From an uncultured Eubacteriales bacterium (GTDB lineage Bacteria; Bacillota; Clostridia; Oscillospirales; Oscillospiraceae), in NCBI GenBank assembly GCA_905205195.1, contig CAJLCS010000016.1, positions 1 through 33,656 of the forward strand: a stretch of DNA of 33,656 nt, given 5' to 3'. A program made the translations under genes and the position numbers. The notes beneath the pieces were generated by a model. That model was not told the origin of the DNA and searched no databases. It worked only from the letters and a program-made list of their open reading frames with translations. Numbering within the stretch: position 1 is the first letter of the stretch; each line of letters opens with the position of its first letter. Of this stretch, positions 26,495-33,656 are shown in pieces.

Positions 26495-27825
26495 AGCTTC
26501 CCGCCAACGTGGCCCGGTGCATGGACGCGCTGGAGGCGGCGGGCTTTGCCTGCTACGCCGTAGGCGGATGCGTCCGGGATGCGGTGCTGGGGCTGACGCC
26601 CCATGACTACGATCTGTGTACCGCGGCGCTGCCGGCCGAGACGGAGGCGGTGTTTGCGGACCGGCAGCTGGTGCTGGCCGGGAAAAAGCACGGCACCGTG
26701 GGCGTGGTCACCGGCGACGACGTGGTGGAGATCACCACCTTCCGCCGGGAAGGGGGCTACCGGGACAACCGGCACCCGGACTGGGTCCGGTTCGTCCCCG
26801 ACCTGAGGGAGGATCTGGCCCGGCGGGACTTTACCGTCAACGCCATGGCTTATTCCCCCACCCGGGGCTTTGCCGACCCCTTCGGCGGCCGGGAGGACCT
26901 GCGCCGGGGCATTCTGCGGGCGGTGGGGGACCCGGAGACCCGCTTCCGGGAGGACGCCCTGCGGATTCTGCGGGGCGCCCGGTTTTCGGCCCGGTTTTCC
27001 CTGACGCCGGACGTGGCCACCATGGCGGCCATGGAGCGTCTGGCCCCGCTGCTGGATACGCTGGCCCGGGAACGGGTTTTTGAGGAGATGAGCCGCCTGC
27101 TGACCGCGGCGGGACGGGAGGATCTGCTCCGGTTCCGGCGGATTGTGGCGGCGGCGGTTGCGGAGCTGGGGCCGACGCTGGACTTTGACCAGCATTCGCC
27201 CCACCACCGCTACGATCTTTTTACCCATATTGCGTCTGTCACCGCCGCCGTACCGCCGGAGCTGCCGCTGCGATGGGCGGCGCTGCTGCATGACGTGGGC
27301 AAGCCTGCCGTGTTCCGGCAGGACGGCGACGGCCGGGGCCATTTCCCGGACCATGCCGCCGTGGGCGCGGCCATGGCGGAGGAGATTCTCCGGCGGCTGC
27401 GTGCCCCCACGGCGCTGCGGGAGCGGGCGGTGCTGCTCATCGGGCAGCACATGACGGTGCTGACGCCGGAGCGGCCCCTGCTGCTGCGGCGGCTGCGGCA
27501 GTACGGCCCGGAGGCGGTGCGCCAGCTGTTGGCTTTGCAGCGGGCGGACGACGCCGGGAAGGGCGTGGACGCCCACAAGGACTATTTTGACGAGACGGAA
27601 AAAGCGCTGGATGCCGTTTTGAAGGAAGACGGCGTCCCGTCGCTGAAAAATCTGGCCCTGAACGGCCGGGACCTGCTGGCGCTGGGCCTTCCCAAGGGAC
27701 CGGCGGTGGGCCGGTGCCTGGAATGGCTGCTGACCCGAGTGCAGGAGGACGCGCTGCCCAACGACCGCCCGGCGCTGCTGGCGGCGGCCCGGGATTGGGC
27801 GGAGAAGGAAGGAGAAACGGAATGA
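26491..27825 (+). CDS. cca: CCA tRNA nucleotidyltransferase with HD domain
   Basis: The 444-residue enzyme adds or repairs the 3' CCA of tRNA. The head has GGCVRDAVLG (25-34) and the metal-binding pair D39/D41 in HDYDLCTAALP, RRDFTVNAMAY follows, and REDALRILRGARFSARF marks the neck. A C-terminal HD domain has LLHDVGK near 265-271. The ATG overlaps the stop of the membrane protein gene. GGAGG is 13 bases away, so translational coupling is probably used. Confidence 0.96.
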   Translation: MKLPANVARCMDALEAAGFACYAVGGCVRDAVLGLTPHDYDLCTAALPAETEAVFADRQLVLAGKKHGTVGVVTGDDVVEITTFRREGGYRDNRHPDWVRFVPDLREDLARRDFTVNAMAYSPTRGFADPFGGREDLRRGILRAVGDPETRFREDALRILRGARFSARFSLTPDVATMAAMERLAPLLDTLARERVFEEMSRLLTAAGREDLLRFRRIVAAAVAELGPTLDFDQHSPHHRYDLFTHIASVTAAVPPELPLRWAALLHDVGKPAVFRQDGDGRGHFPDHAAVGAAMAEEILRRLRAPTALRERAVLLIGQHMTVLTPERPLLLRRLRQYGPEAVRQLLALQRADDAGKGVDAHKDYFDETEKALDAVLKEDGVPSLKNLALNGRDLLALGLPKGPAVGRCLEWLLTRVQEDALPNDRPALLAAARDWAEKEGETE

Positions 27826-28622
27826 ACATTGCGGTTGTCACCGGCGCCAGCTCCGGCATGGGCCGGGAGTTTGTGCTCCAGCTTTCCGACTATGTGAAGG
27901 TGGACGAAATCTGGGTCATCGCCCGGCGGGCCATGGCGCTGGAATCGCTGCGGGAGCAGGTCCCCGTACCGGTGCGGCCGGTGGTGCTGGACCTGAGCAA
28001 GGACGAGAGCTTCGAAAGCTACGAGGCGCTGCTGCGGGAGGAGAATCCCACGGTGTCGCTGCTGGTCAACGCCGCCGGGTTCGGCAAATTCGGCGCGTTT
28101 CAGCGGGTGCCGGTGAAGGAGGACTGCCGGATGATCGACCTGAACTGCAAGGCGCTGGTGATGATGACCCGGCTGACGCTGCCCCATATGGGCCCGGGCA
28201 GCCGGATTCTGGAGCTGGACAGCCTGTCGGCCTTCCAGCCGGTGCCCTATATCTCCCTCTACGGCGCTACCAAGGCCTTCGTTCTTAGCTACACCCGGGC
28301 CATCAGCCGGGAGCTGAAGGAAAAGGGCATCCGGGTGATGGCCATGTGCCCCGGCTGGGTGAAAACCGATTTTTTTGACCATGCGTTCCAGACAAACCAC
28401 ACCGAGGTCCAGTACTTCGACCGGCTCTACGAGGCCCGGGACGTGGTGAAAACCGGCCTGCACGACCTGTACCGGACGAAAAAGGACGTTTCCATCCACG
28501 GTCTGCCGGTGCGGATGCAGGTGCGGCTGGTGAAGCTGCTGCCCCACAGTCTGGTGATGAAAATCTGGCTGCGGCAGCAGAAAACGCCCCGCAACAATCA
28601 GGGACTGACGAAAGACCGATGA
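27822..28622 (+). CDS. Short-chain dehydrogenase/reductase
   Basis: The 266-residue classical SDR has the cofactor motif TGASSGMG (7-14), NAAGFG (83-88), and the catalytic S134, Y147 and K151 (YGATK). Its substrate is unknown; acyl or keto compounds are possible given the upstream acyl-CoA synthetase. It is joined by ATGA overlaps to cca and to the next gene. Confidence 0.92.
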   Translation: MNIAVVTGASSGMGREFVLQLSDYVKVDEIWVIARRAMALESLREQVPVPVRPVVLDLSKDESFESYEALLREENPTVSLLVNAAGFGKFGAFQRVPVKEDCRMIDLNCKALVMMTRLTLPHMGPGSRILELDSLSAFQPVPYISLYGATKAFVLSYTRAISRELKEKGIRVMAMCPGWVKTDFFDHAFQTNHTEVQYFDRLYEARDVVKTGLHDLYRTKKDVSIHGLPVRMQVRLVKLLPHSLVMKIWLRQQKTPRNNQGLTKDR

Positions 28623-29650
28623 AAAAACGACTGCTTCTTCTGCTTCTGGCGCTGGCGCTGCTGTGCGGCTGCGCCGGACCTGCTGCCCCGGCGGCCACCG
28701 CCGACCTTTCCGGCGATACCCTGACGGTCCACTTTGTGGACGTGGGGCAGGCGGACTGCGCGCTGCTGGAATGCGGCGGGGAATATCTGCTCATCGACGG
28801 TGGCAACGTGGCCGACAGCCAATTGGTGGTCTCCTACCTGCAAGAGCAGGGGGTGGAACAGCTCAAGGCGGTGGTGTGCAGCCACGCCCACGAGGACCAT
28901 GTGGGGGGATTGGCCGGTGTGCTGGCGGTGTACCCCACGGAGGCGGTGTACGCCCCCACCCGGACCTACAGCTCCCGGTGCTTTGATGATTTCCTGCACT
29001 ATGTGGATCAGCAGGACCTGACGGTGCAGATTCCCTCCCCCGGGGATACGCTGGAACTGGGCACGGCCACGGCCACGGTCCTCGGCCCGGTGGCGGATTA
29101 CCCAGAGACGAACAATACGTCTCTGGTGCTGCGGGTGGATTTCGGCACCACCCGGTTCCTGTTCACCGGCGATATGGAGACCAAGGCGGAAACGGACCTG
29201 CTGGAATCCGGCGCCGACGTGAAGGCCGACGTGCTGAAGGTGGGCCACCACGGCAGCAGCACCTCCACCGGCTACCGGTTCCTCCGGGCGGTGGACCCGG
29301 CGGCCGCCGTGATTTCCGTGGGGGCGGGCAACGACTACGGCCATCCCCACGAGGAGGTCATGTCCCGGCTCCACGATGCGGGGATCCCCATCTACCGCAC
29401 CGACGAGATGGGCACGGTGACGGCGGTCAGCGACGGCACGACGGTCACTTTTTTGTGGGAGAAAACCGGCGCGTCGCCGGACACGGGTACCGGGTCGGCG
29501 GATACCGTCTACATCGGCAACACCGTCTCCCACAAGTTCCACGCGCCGGACTGCTCCGGCCTTCCGGCGGAGAAGAACCGGACCACCTTTTCCTCCTATG
29601 AGGACGCGGTGTCGGCGGGGTATACCCCCTGCGGCCGCTGCCTGGGATAG
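28619..29650 (+). CDS. Secreted MBL-fold lipoprotein, ComEC-like hydrolase domain
   Basis: The 343-residue protein begins with a lipoprotein signal (hydrophobic 4-15, LCGC with Cys18). The metallo-beta-lactamase domain resembles the extracellular part of ComEC/Rec2: VHFVDVGQADCALL, HAHEDH (89-94), FLFTGDME and GHHGSSTST. Zinc ligands are intact, so nuclease or phosphodiesterase activity outside the cell is plausible. The last ~45 residues (KFHAPDCSG ... PCGRCLG) form a small Cys/His domain like the zinc-binding part of Ada. The ATG overlaps the previous stop; no terminator follows. Confidence 0.87.
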   Translation: MKKRLLLLLLALALLCGCAGPAAPAATADLSGDTLTVHFVDVGQADCALLECGGEYLLIDGGNVADSQLVVSYLQEQGVEQLKAVVCSHAHEDHVGGLAGVLAVYPTEAVYAPTRTYSSRCFDDFLHYVDQQDLTVQIPSPGDTLELGTATATVLGPVADYPETNNTSLVLRVDFGTTRFLFTGDMETKAETDLLESGADVKADVLKVGHHGSSTSTGYRFLRAVDPAAAVISVGAGNDYGHPHEEVMSRLHDAGIPIYRTDEMGTVTAVSDGTTVTFLWEKTGASPDTGTGSADTVYIGNTVSHKFHAPDCSGLPAEKNRTTFSSYEDAVSAGYTPCGRCLG

Positions 29651-29668
29651 ACTTCCCGAAAAAAGCAA

Positions 29669-29697
29669 TTGGCGAACGCCCCGTTTCGTGGTATAAT
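29669..29697 (+). promoter_or_regulatory. Promoter of the GTPase-NYN gene
   Basis: TTGGCG (29669-29674) and TATAAT (29692-29697) are exactly 17 bases apart, with TGG before the -10. Predicted start near 29704. Confidence 0.8.
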
Positions 29698-29728
29698 GGA
29701 GAAAACCGCGAAAGGGGGCGCTTTTTTC

Positions 29729-32296
29729 ATGCCGTCCGACGAAAAAAATCAGAAACGCCCCCTGAATCTGGGCATTGTGGCCCATGTGGACGCGGGGAAG
29801 ACCACCCTGTCCGAGGCGCTGCTCTATGTGTCCGGCGCCCGGCGGGTGCTGGGCCGGGTGGACCATCAGGACGCCTTCCTGGACACCCACAGTCTGGAGC
29901 GGGCCAGAGGCATCACGATTTTTTCCAAGCAGGCCCTGCTTTCCACGGCTCACCGGGTGGTGACGCTGCTGGATACCCCCGGCCATGTGGATTTTTCTGC
30001 CGAGGCCGAGCGGGTCATGCCGGTGCTGGATGCGGCGGTGCTGGTCATCAGCGGCACCGACGGCGTGCAGGCCCATACCCTGACGCTGTGGCGGCTGCTG
30101 GAGCACTACGCCGTGCCCACCTTCCTGTTCGTCAACAAAATGGACCTGCCCGGGGCGGACCGGGGGCGGCTTCTTCGGCAGTTACAGGAGCAGCTGTCTC
30201 CGGGGTGTCAGGATTTCGGCCTGTCCCGGCCGGAAATCGAGGAAAACGCCGCCATGCTGGATGAGGGACTGCTGGAAAACTATCTGGAAAGCGGAACCGT
30301 CACCCCGGGGAACCTGCGGGGTTTGATTGCCGGCCGGCGGCTGTTCCCCTGCTGCTTCGGCGCCGCGCTGAAGCTGGACGGGGTGGCGGCGCTGCTGGAT
30401 CTGCTGGACGAGCTGGCGCCGGAGCCGCCGGCGGGGCCGGATTTCGGCGCCCGGGTCTATAAAATTTCCCGGGATCCCCAGGGCGCCCGGCTGACGTGGC
30501 TGAAGCTCACCGGTGGCGCCCTCCATGTCCGGGATATGCTGACCTACCTCAACCGACAGGGGCAGACCCGGCAGGAAAAGGCGGTGCAGCTGCGGCTGTA
30601 TTCCGGCGAGAAGTTCACCGCCGCAGAGGAAATCGCCGCCGGGCAGGTCTGCGCCGTCACCGGCCTGACGGAAACCTATGCCGGACAGGCCATGGGCGCG
30701 GCCCCCGCCGGGGCGGCGCCCATGCTGGAGCCGGTGATGACCTGCCGGATCGGCCTGCCCGCCGGGACGGACCCCACGGCGGCGCTGCAGAAGCTCCGGC
30801 AGCTGGAGGAGGAGGATCCTCAGCTGCGGATGCTCTGGGACGCCGGAACCCGGCAGATTCAGGTACAGATGATGGGCCGGGTCCAGATGGAAATTCTGAA
30901 AAGTCTGGTGGCGGCCCGGTTTTCTATGGACATCACGTTGGACGAGCCGCGGATTTTCTACAAGGAAACCATCGAGAATACGGTGGAGGGCGTGGGCCAT
31001 TTTGAGCCGCTGCGCCACTACGCAGAGGTCCACCTGCTGCTGGAGCCGCTGCCCCGGGGCAGCGGGCTGGTGTTCGCTTCCGTCTGCCCCACGGACGTGC
31101 TGGACGGGGCGTACCAGAACCTGATTCTCACCCATCTGGGGGAGAAAACCCATCTGGGCGTCCTCACCGGCGCGCCGCTGACCGACGTGAAGATCACCCT
31201 GCTGGCGGGCCGTGCCCACCTGAAGCACACCGAAGGCGGCGACTTCCGGGAGGCCACCTACCGGGCGGTGCGGCAGGGGCTGATGCAGGCAAAATCCCTG
31301 CTGCTGGAGCCGTGGTACGCCTTCACCCTGACGCTGCCCACGGAGCAGGTGGGCCGGGCCATTACGGACATCCGGGCCATGAACGGCGAGTTCCGCCCGC
31401 CGGAGACGGTGGGCGCCCTGTCCGAGCTGCGGGGCACGGTGCCCGCGTCGGAGGTGGGGGATTACGCCCAGCAGGTGGCGGCCTACACCCAGGGCCGGGG
31501 ACGGCTCCAGCTGGCGCTGGACGGCTACCGGGCCTGCCACAATCAGGCGGCGGTGGTGGAAGCGGCGGACTATCATCCGGAGGCGGATCTGGCCAACACG
31601 CCGGATTCGGTGTTCTGCGCCCACGGCGCGGGCTTCCCGGTGAAATGGGACAAGGTGCCCCAGTATATGCATCTGGAAAGCGGCCTGAAGAAGGAAAAGC
31701 CCCCGGCGCTGCTGCCCCGGAACCTGTCTGTGGACGACAAGGAGCTGGAGGCCATCATGGAGCGGGAATTCGGCCCGGTCCGGCGGCCCCTGTACGGCCG
31801 CCCGGAGACAAGGCCGGTGAAGGCGGAGCCGGTGACCATCCGGCCGCCCCGGCAGAGCTGGATTCTGGTGGACGGCTACAACATGATTTTCGCCTGGCCG
31901 GACACCGCCGAAACGGCCAAAGCCGATCTGGACGCCGCCCGGCGGCAGCTGCTGGACAGCCTGAGCAGTTATGCGGGCTACCGGAAGTGCCGGATGGTGG
32001 TGGTGTTCGACGGCTACAAGGTCAAGGGAAATCCTGGGGAAAAATTCCAGTTTCACAACATTCAGGTGGTCTATACCAAGGAAAACGAGACCTGCGACCG
32101 GTATCTGGAAACGCTGGCCGCCAAAATCGGCAGCAACGATTCCGTCCGGGTAGCCACCTCCGACGCCCTGATCCAGATTTCCGCCTTCCGTTCCGGCGTG
32201 CTGCGGATGAGCGCCCGGGAGCTGCGGGAGGAAGTGGAGCAGGCCAGGAAGGAAATGAAAGCGTACGCGGCATCCAAGCTGCAGAAGAGAGGATGA
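29729..32296 (+). CDS. EF-G/TetM-like translation GTPase fused to a YacP/Rae1-type NYN nuclease domain
   Basis: The 855-residue protein joins two units. Residues 1 to about 640 are an EF-G-like GTPase of the ribosomal-protection type: P-loop AHVDAGKTT (18-26), RARGITI, DTPGHVDF and NKMD (136-139), then domains II-V. After a linker with LSVDDKELEAIMEREFGPVRRP, residues 710-855 match YacP/Rae1: VDGYNMIFAWP (Asp715), VVFDGYKVKG (Asp761), TKENETCDRY, VATSD and RMSARELREEVE. Rae1 is a ribosome-associated endonuclease that cuts mRNA in the A site. Where TetM has its drug-displacing YSPVS loop, this protein reads HTEGGDF, so tetracycline resistance is unlikely. The ATG at 29729 follows AAAGGGGG; homology begins here. 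MetAP follows 5 bases later. Confidence 0.92.
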   Translation: MPSDEKNQKRPLNLGIVAHVDAGKTTLSEALLYVSGARRVLGRVDHQDAFLDTHSLERARGITIFSKQALLSTAHRVVTLLDTPGHVDFSAEAERVMPVLDAAVLVISGTDGVQAHTLTLWRLLEHYAVPTFLFVNKMDLPGADRGRLLRQLQEQLSPGCQDFGLSRPEIEENAAMLDEGLLENYLESGTVTPGNLRGLIAGRRLFPCCFGAALKLDGVAALLDLLDELAPEPPAGPDFGARVYKISRDPQGARLTWLKLTGGALHVRDMLTYLNRQGQTRQEKAVQLRLYSGEKFTAAEEIAAGQVCAVTGLTETYAGQAMGAAPAGAAPMLEPVMTCRIGLPAGTDPTAALQKLRQLEEEDPQLRMLWDAGTRQIQVQMMGRVQMEILKSLVAARFSMDITLDEPRIFYKETIENTVEGVGHFEPLRHYAEVHLLLEPLPRGSGLVFASVCPTDVLDGAYQNLILTHLGEKTHLGVLTGAPLTDVKITLLAGRAHLKHTEGGDFREATYRAVRQGLMQAKSLLLEPWYAFTLTLPTEQVGRAITDIRAMNGEFRPPETVGALSELRGTVPASEVGDYAQQVAAYTQGRGRLQLALDGYRACHNQAAVVEAADYHPEADLANTPDSVFCAHGAGFPVKWDKVPQYMHLESGLKKEKPPALLPRNLSVDDKELEAIMEREFGPVRRPLYGRPETRPVKAEPVTIRPPRQSWILVDGYNMIFAWPDTAETAKADLDAARRQLLDSLSSYAGYRKCRMVVVFDGYKVKGNPGEKFQFHNIQVVYTKENETCDRYLETLAAKIGSNDSVRVATSDALIQISAFRSGVLRMSARELREEVEQARKEMKAYAASKLQKRG

Positions 32297-32301
32297 GGTT
32301 C

Positions 32302-33168
32302 ATGTCCGAAGAAAAAAAGCTCTGCTGGTGCGGCAGCGGCAAGCCCTACGATCACTGCCATATCGATTTCGACCTGAAGCTGGCCACGCTGCGCCGGAAG
32401 GGGGCCATGGTGCCGCCCAGAAGTCTGATCAAGACCCCCGCCCAGATTGCGGCCATCAAAAAAAGCGCCGCCCTGAACGTGGCGGTGCTGGACGAGGTGG
32501 CAAAGCGGATCGGCCCCGGCGTCACCACCGGCCAGATTGACGAATGGGTCCACGACTACACCCTGGAGCACGGGGGCATTCCCGCGCCGCTGAACTACGA
32601 GGGCTTCCCCTCCAGCGTCTGCACCTCCGTCAACAACGTGGTGTGCCACGGCATCCCCACCCACCGGCAGGTGCTGCAGGAGGGGGATATCATCAACGTG
32701 GACTGCTCCACCATTGTGGACGGCTACTTCTCCGACTCCTCCCGGATGTTCTGCATCGGCCGGGTCTGCGACCGGTGGCGGGATCTGGTGGAGACCACGA
32801 AAAAAAGCGTGGAGCTTGGCCTGGCGGAAGTCCGGCCCTGGCAGCCGCTGGGCAACGTGGGGCAGGCCATCAACGATTATGTCCGCAGCCGGGGCTACAG
32901 CGTGGTGCGGGAAATCGGCGGCCACGGCGTGGGACTGGAATTCCATGAGGATCCCTATGTCAGCTATGTGTCCAGGGCGGGGACAGGAATGATTATGGCC
33001 CCGGGGCTGATGTTCACCATCGAGCCCATGGTGAATCTGGGCACCCACCGGGTGACCATGGACCGTCACGACGGCTGGACCATCCGCACCGCCGACGGCA
33101 AGCCCTCGGCCCAGTGGGAGATTCAGGTGCTGGTGACGGACACCGGCCACGAGGTCATCGCGTGGTAG
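32302..33168 (+). CDS. map: Type I methionine aminopeptidase with N-terminal SEC-C zinc motif
   Basis: The 288-residue enzyme removes initiator Met. An N-terminal SEC-C motif (C8WC10GSGKPYDHC19H20) binds zinc, as in some MetAPs and SecA, and may aid ribosome docking. The pita-bread catalytic domain has VDCSTIVDGYFSDSS and GGHGVGLEFHE, FTIEPM and WEIQVLV, giving the usual five metal ligands. Two starts are possible: ATG at 32293, overlapping the previous stop, and ATG at 32302, with AGAGAGG 9 bases upstream; I choose the latter. It forms an operon with the GTPase-NYN gene. Confidence 0.95.
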   Translation: MSEEKKLCWCGSGKPYDHCHIDFDLKLATLRRKGAMVPPRSLIKTPAQIAAIKKSAALNVAVLDEVAKRIGPGVTTGQIDEWVHDYTLEHGGIPAPLNYEGFPSSVCTSVNNVVCHGIPTHRQVLQEGDIINVDCSTIVDGYFSDSSRMFCIGRVCDRWRDLVETTKKSVELGLAEVRPWQPLGNVGQAINDYVRSRGYSVVREIGGHGVGLEFHEDPYVSYVSRAGTGMIMAPGLMFTIEPMVNLGTHRVTMDRHDGWTIRTADGKPSAQWEIQVLVTDTGHEVIAW

Positions 33169-33175
33169 ACAGTCT

Positions 33176-33210
33176 AAAGGCCGCGTTTCCAAACGGAAAC
33201 GCGGCCTTTT
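33176..33210. terminator. Bidirectional terminator between map and the uracil permease gene
   Basis: A perfect 15-bp stem (33176-33190 with 33195-33209) with loop AAAC is followed by T on both strands. It lies between converging stop codons. Confidence 0.93.
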
Positions 33211-33226
33211 ACGGTTTTTGGACGGT

Positions 33227-33656
33227 TTACTTTTCGTCGGCGCGGGTGCCGAAATTGACGGCGGTGTCGCCCTGCTCGTTGGTGCCGAACTCATAGTCCT
33301 TGCCGGGCAGGATCGCGTTGAGGATGATGCCAACCAGCGCGCCCACGGCCAGGCCGGACAGGCTGATGGTGATGGAGCCGATGGGGATCTGGATGGCACC
33401 GTTGTAGGTCACGCCCACGGACAGACCCATGATCATGGCAGCCACCAGCACGTTGCGGCTCTTGGTGAAGTCCACCTGATTTTCCACCACGTTCCGCACG
33501 CCTACGGCGGAGATCATGCCGTAGAGCACCAGGCTCACGCCGCCCATGGTGGCGGCAGGCATGGCCACGATGATGGCCGCGAACTTGGGGCAGAAGGAGA
33601 GAATCGCCGCAAACAGGGCGGCCAGACGGATGACACGGGGGTCATACACCTTGCTC
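33227..33656 (-). CDS. uraA: Uracil permease (UraA family), C-terminal part
   Basis: The frame enters from the right edge and ends at 33227. The visible ~142 residues have the family stretch FAAIIVAMPAATMGGVSLVLYG and ISAVGVRNVVENQVDFTKSRN, followed by two more hydrophobic segments, as in UraA-type H+/uracil symporters of the NCS2 family. The N-terminal two thirds are outside the window. A uracil-xanthine permease is the other possibility, but this motif set is closest to uracil permease. Confidence 0.9.
   Translation of the reverse strand, partial: SKVYDPRVIRLAALFAAILSFCPKFAAIIVAMPAATMGGVSLVLYGMISAVGVRNVVENQVDFTKSRNVLVAAMIMGLSVGVTYNGAIQIPIGSITISLSGLAVGALVGIILNAILPGKDYEFGTNEQGDTAVNFGTRADEK

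Noticed and set aside
29729..31650. Tetracycline resistance protein of the Tet(M) type
   Set aside because: The GTPase frame fits, but the loop used to displace the drug is replaced by HTEGGDF and an NYN nuclease domain is fused, so a resistance call is not supported.

Overview
This window looks like chromosomal backbone from a GC-rich member of the Clostridia (Firmicutes/Bacillota), probably in the Oscillospiraceae/Ruminococcaceae range. The evidence is strong AGGAGG-type ribosome binding sites, a full set of Firmicutes housekeeping genes (RNase Y, LexA, PPDK, alpha2-type glycyl-tRNA synthetase), an RnfCDGEAB complex typical of anaerobes, and a rubredoxin fragment at the left edge. The species call is inference. 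I saw no rRNA, tRNA, CRISPR array, insertion sequence or phage gene.

Layout, left to right: the end of a rubredoxin domain and its terminator (2-147); a gene-free stretch holding two reverse-strand terminators (148-450); ppdK (-) and lexA (-); a small ferritin-like protein (+) whose end overlaps the end of queT (-). queT has a consensus promoter, a probable preQ1 riboswitch and two tandem terminators in its leader. Next comes a reverse-strand operon, read from 11363 down to 5216: U32 protein - maf - mreC - mreD - mrdA (PBP2), for RNA modification and cell-wall elongation. Divergently transcribed is rny (+), followed by an unrecognised 492-aa protein (+). The reverse-strand operon rnfC-D-G-E-A-B (19802 down to 14922) encodes a complete ferredoxin:NAD+ oxidoreductase ion pump. 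A GH39-like glycosidase (+) is divergent from it. glyS (-) and a plsC-like acyltransferase (-) follow, each with its own promoter.

From 23965 the forward strand carries an acyl-CoA synthetase, a membrane protein, cca, a short-chain dehydrogenase and a secreted metallo-beta-lactamase-fold lipoprotein. The last four are largely coupled through ATGA overlaps. A new promoter at 29669 then drives an EF-G/TetM-like GTPase fused to a C-terminal YacP/Rae1-like NYN nuclease domain, followed after 5 bases by a methionine aminopeptidase with an N-terminal SEC-C zinc motif. The window closes with the 3' end of a uracil permease gene (-).

The strongest candidate for an undescribed system is the GTPase-NYN fusion (29729-32296). 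It joins a ribosome-binding translation GTPase to a domain whose stand-alone homologue Rae1 cleaves mRNA in the ribosomal A site. The second is the queT locus, where one 25-bp palindrome seems to be both the queT promoter and the terminator of the transcript running antisense to queT.
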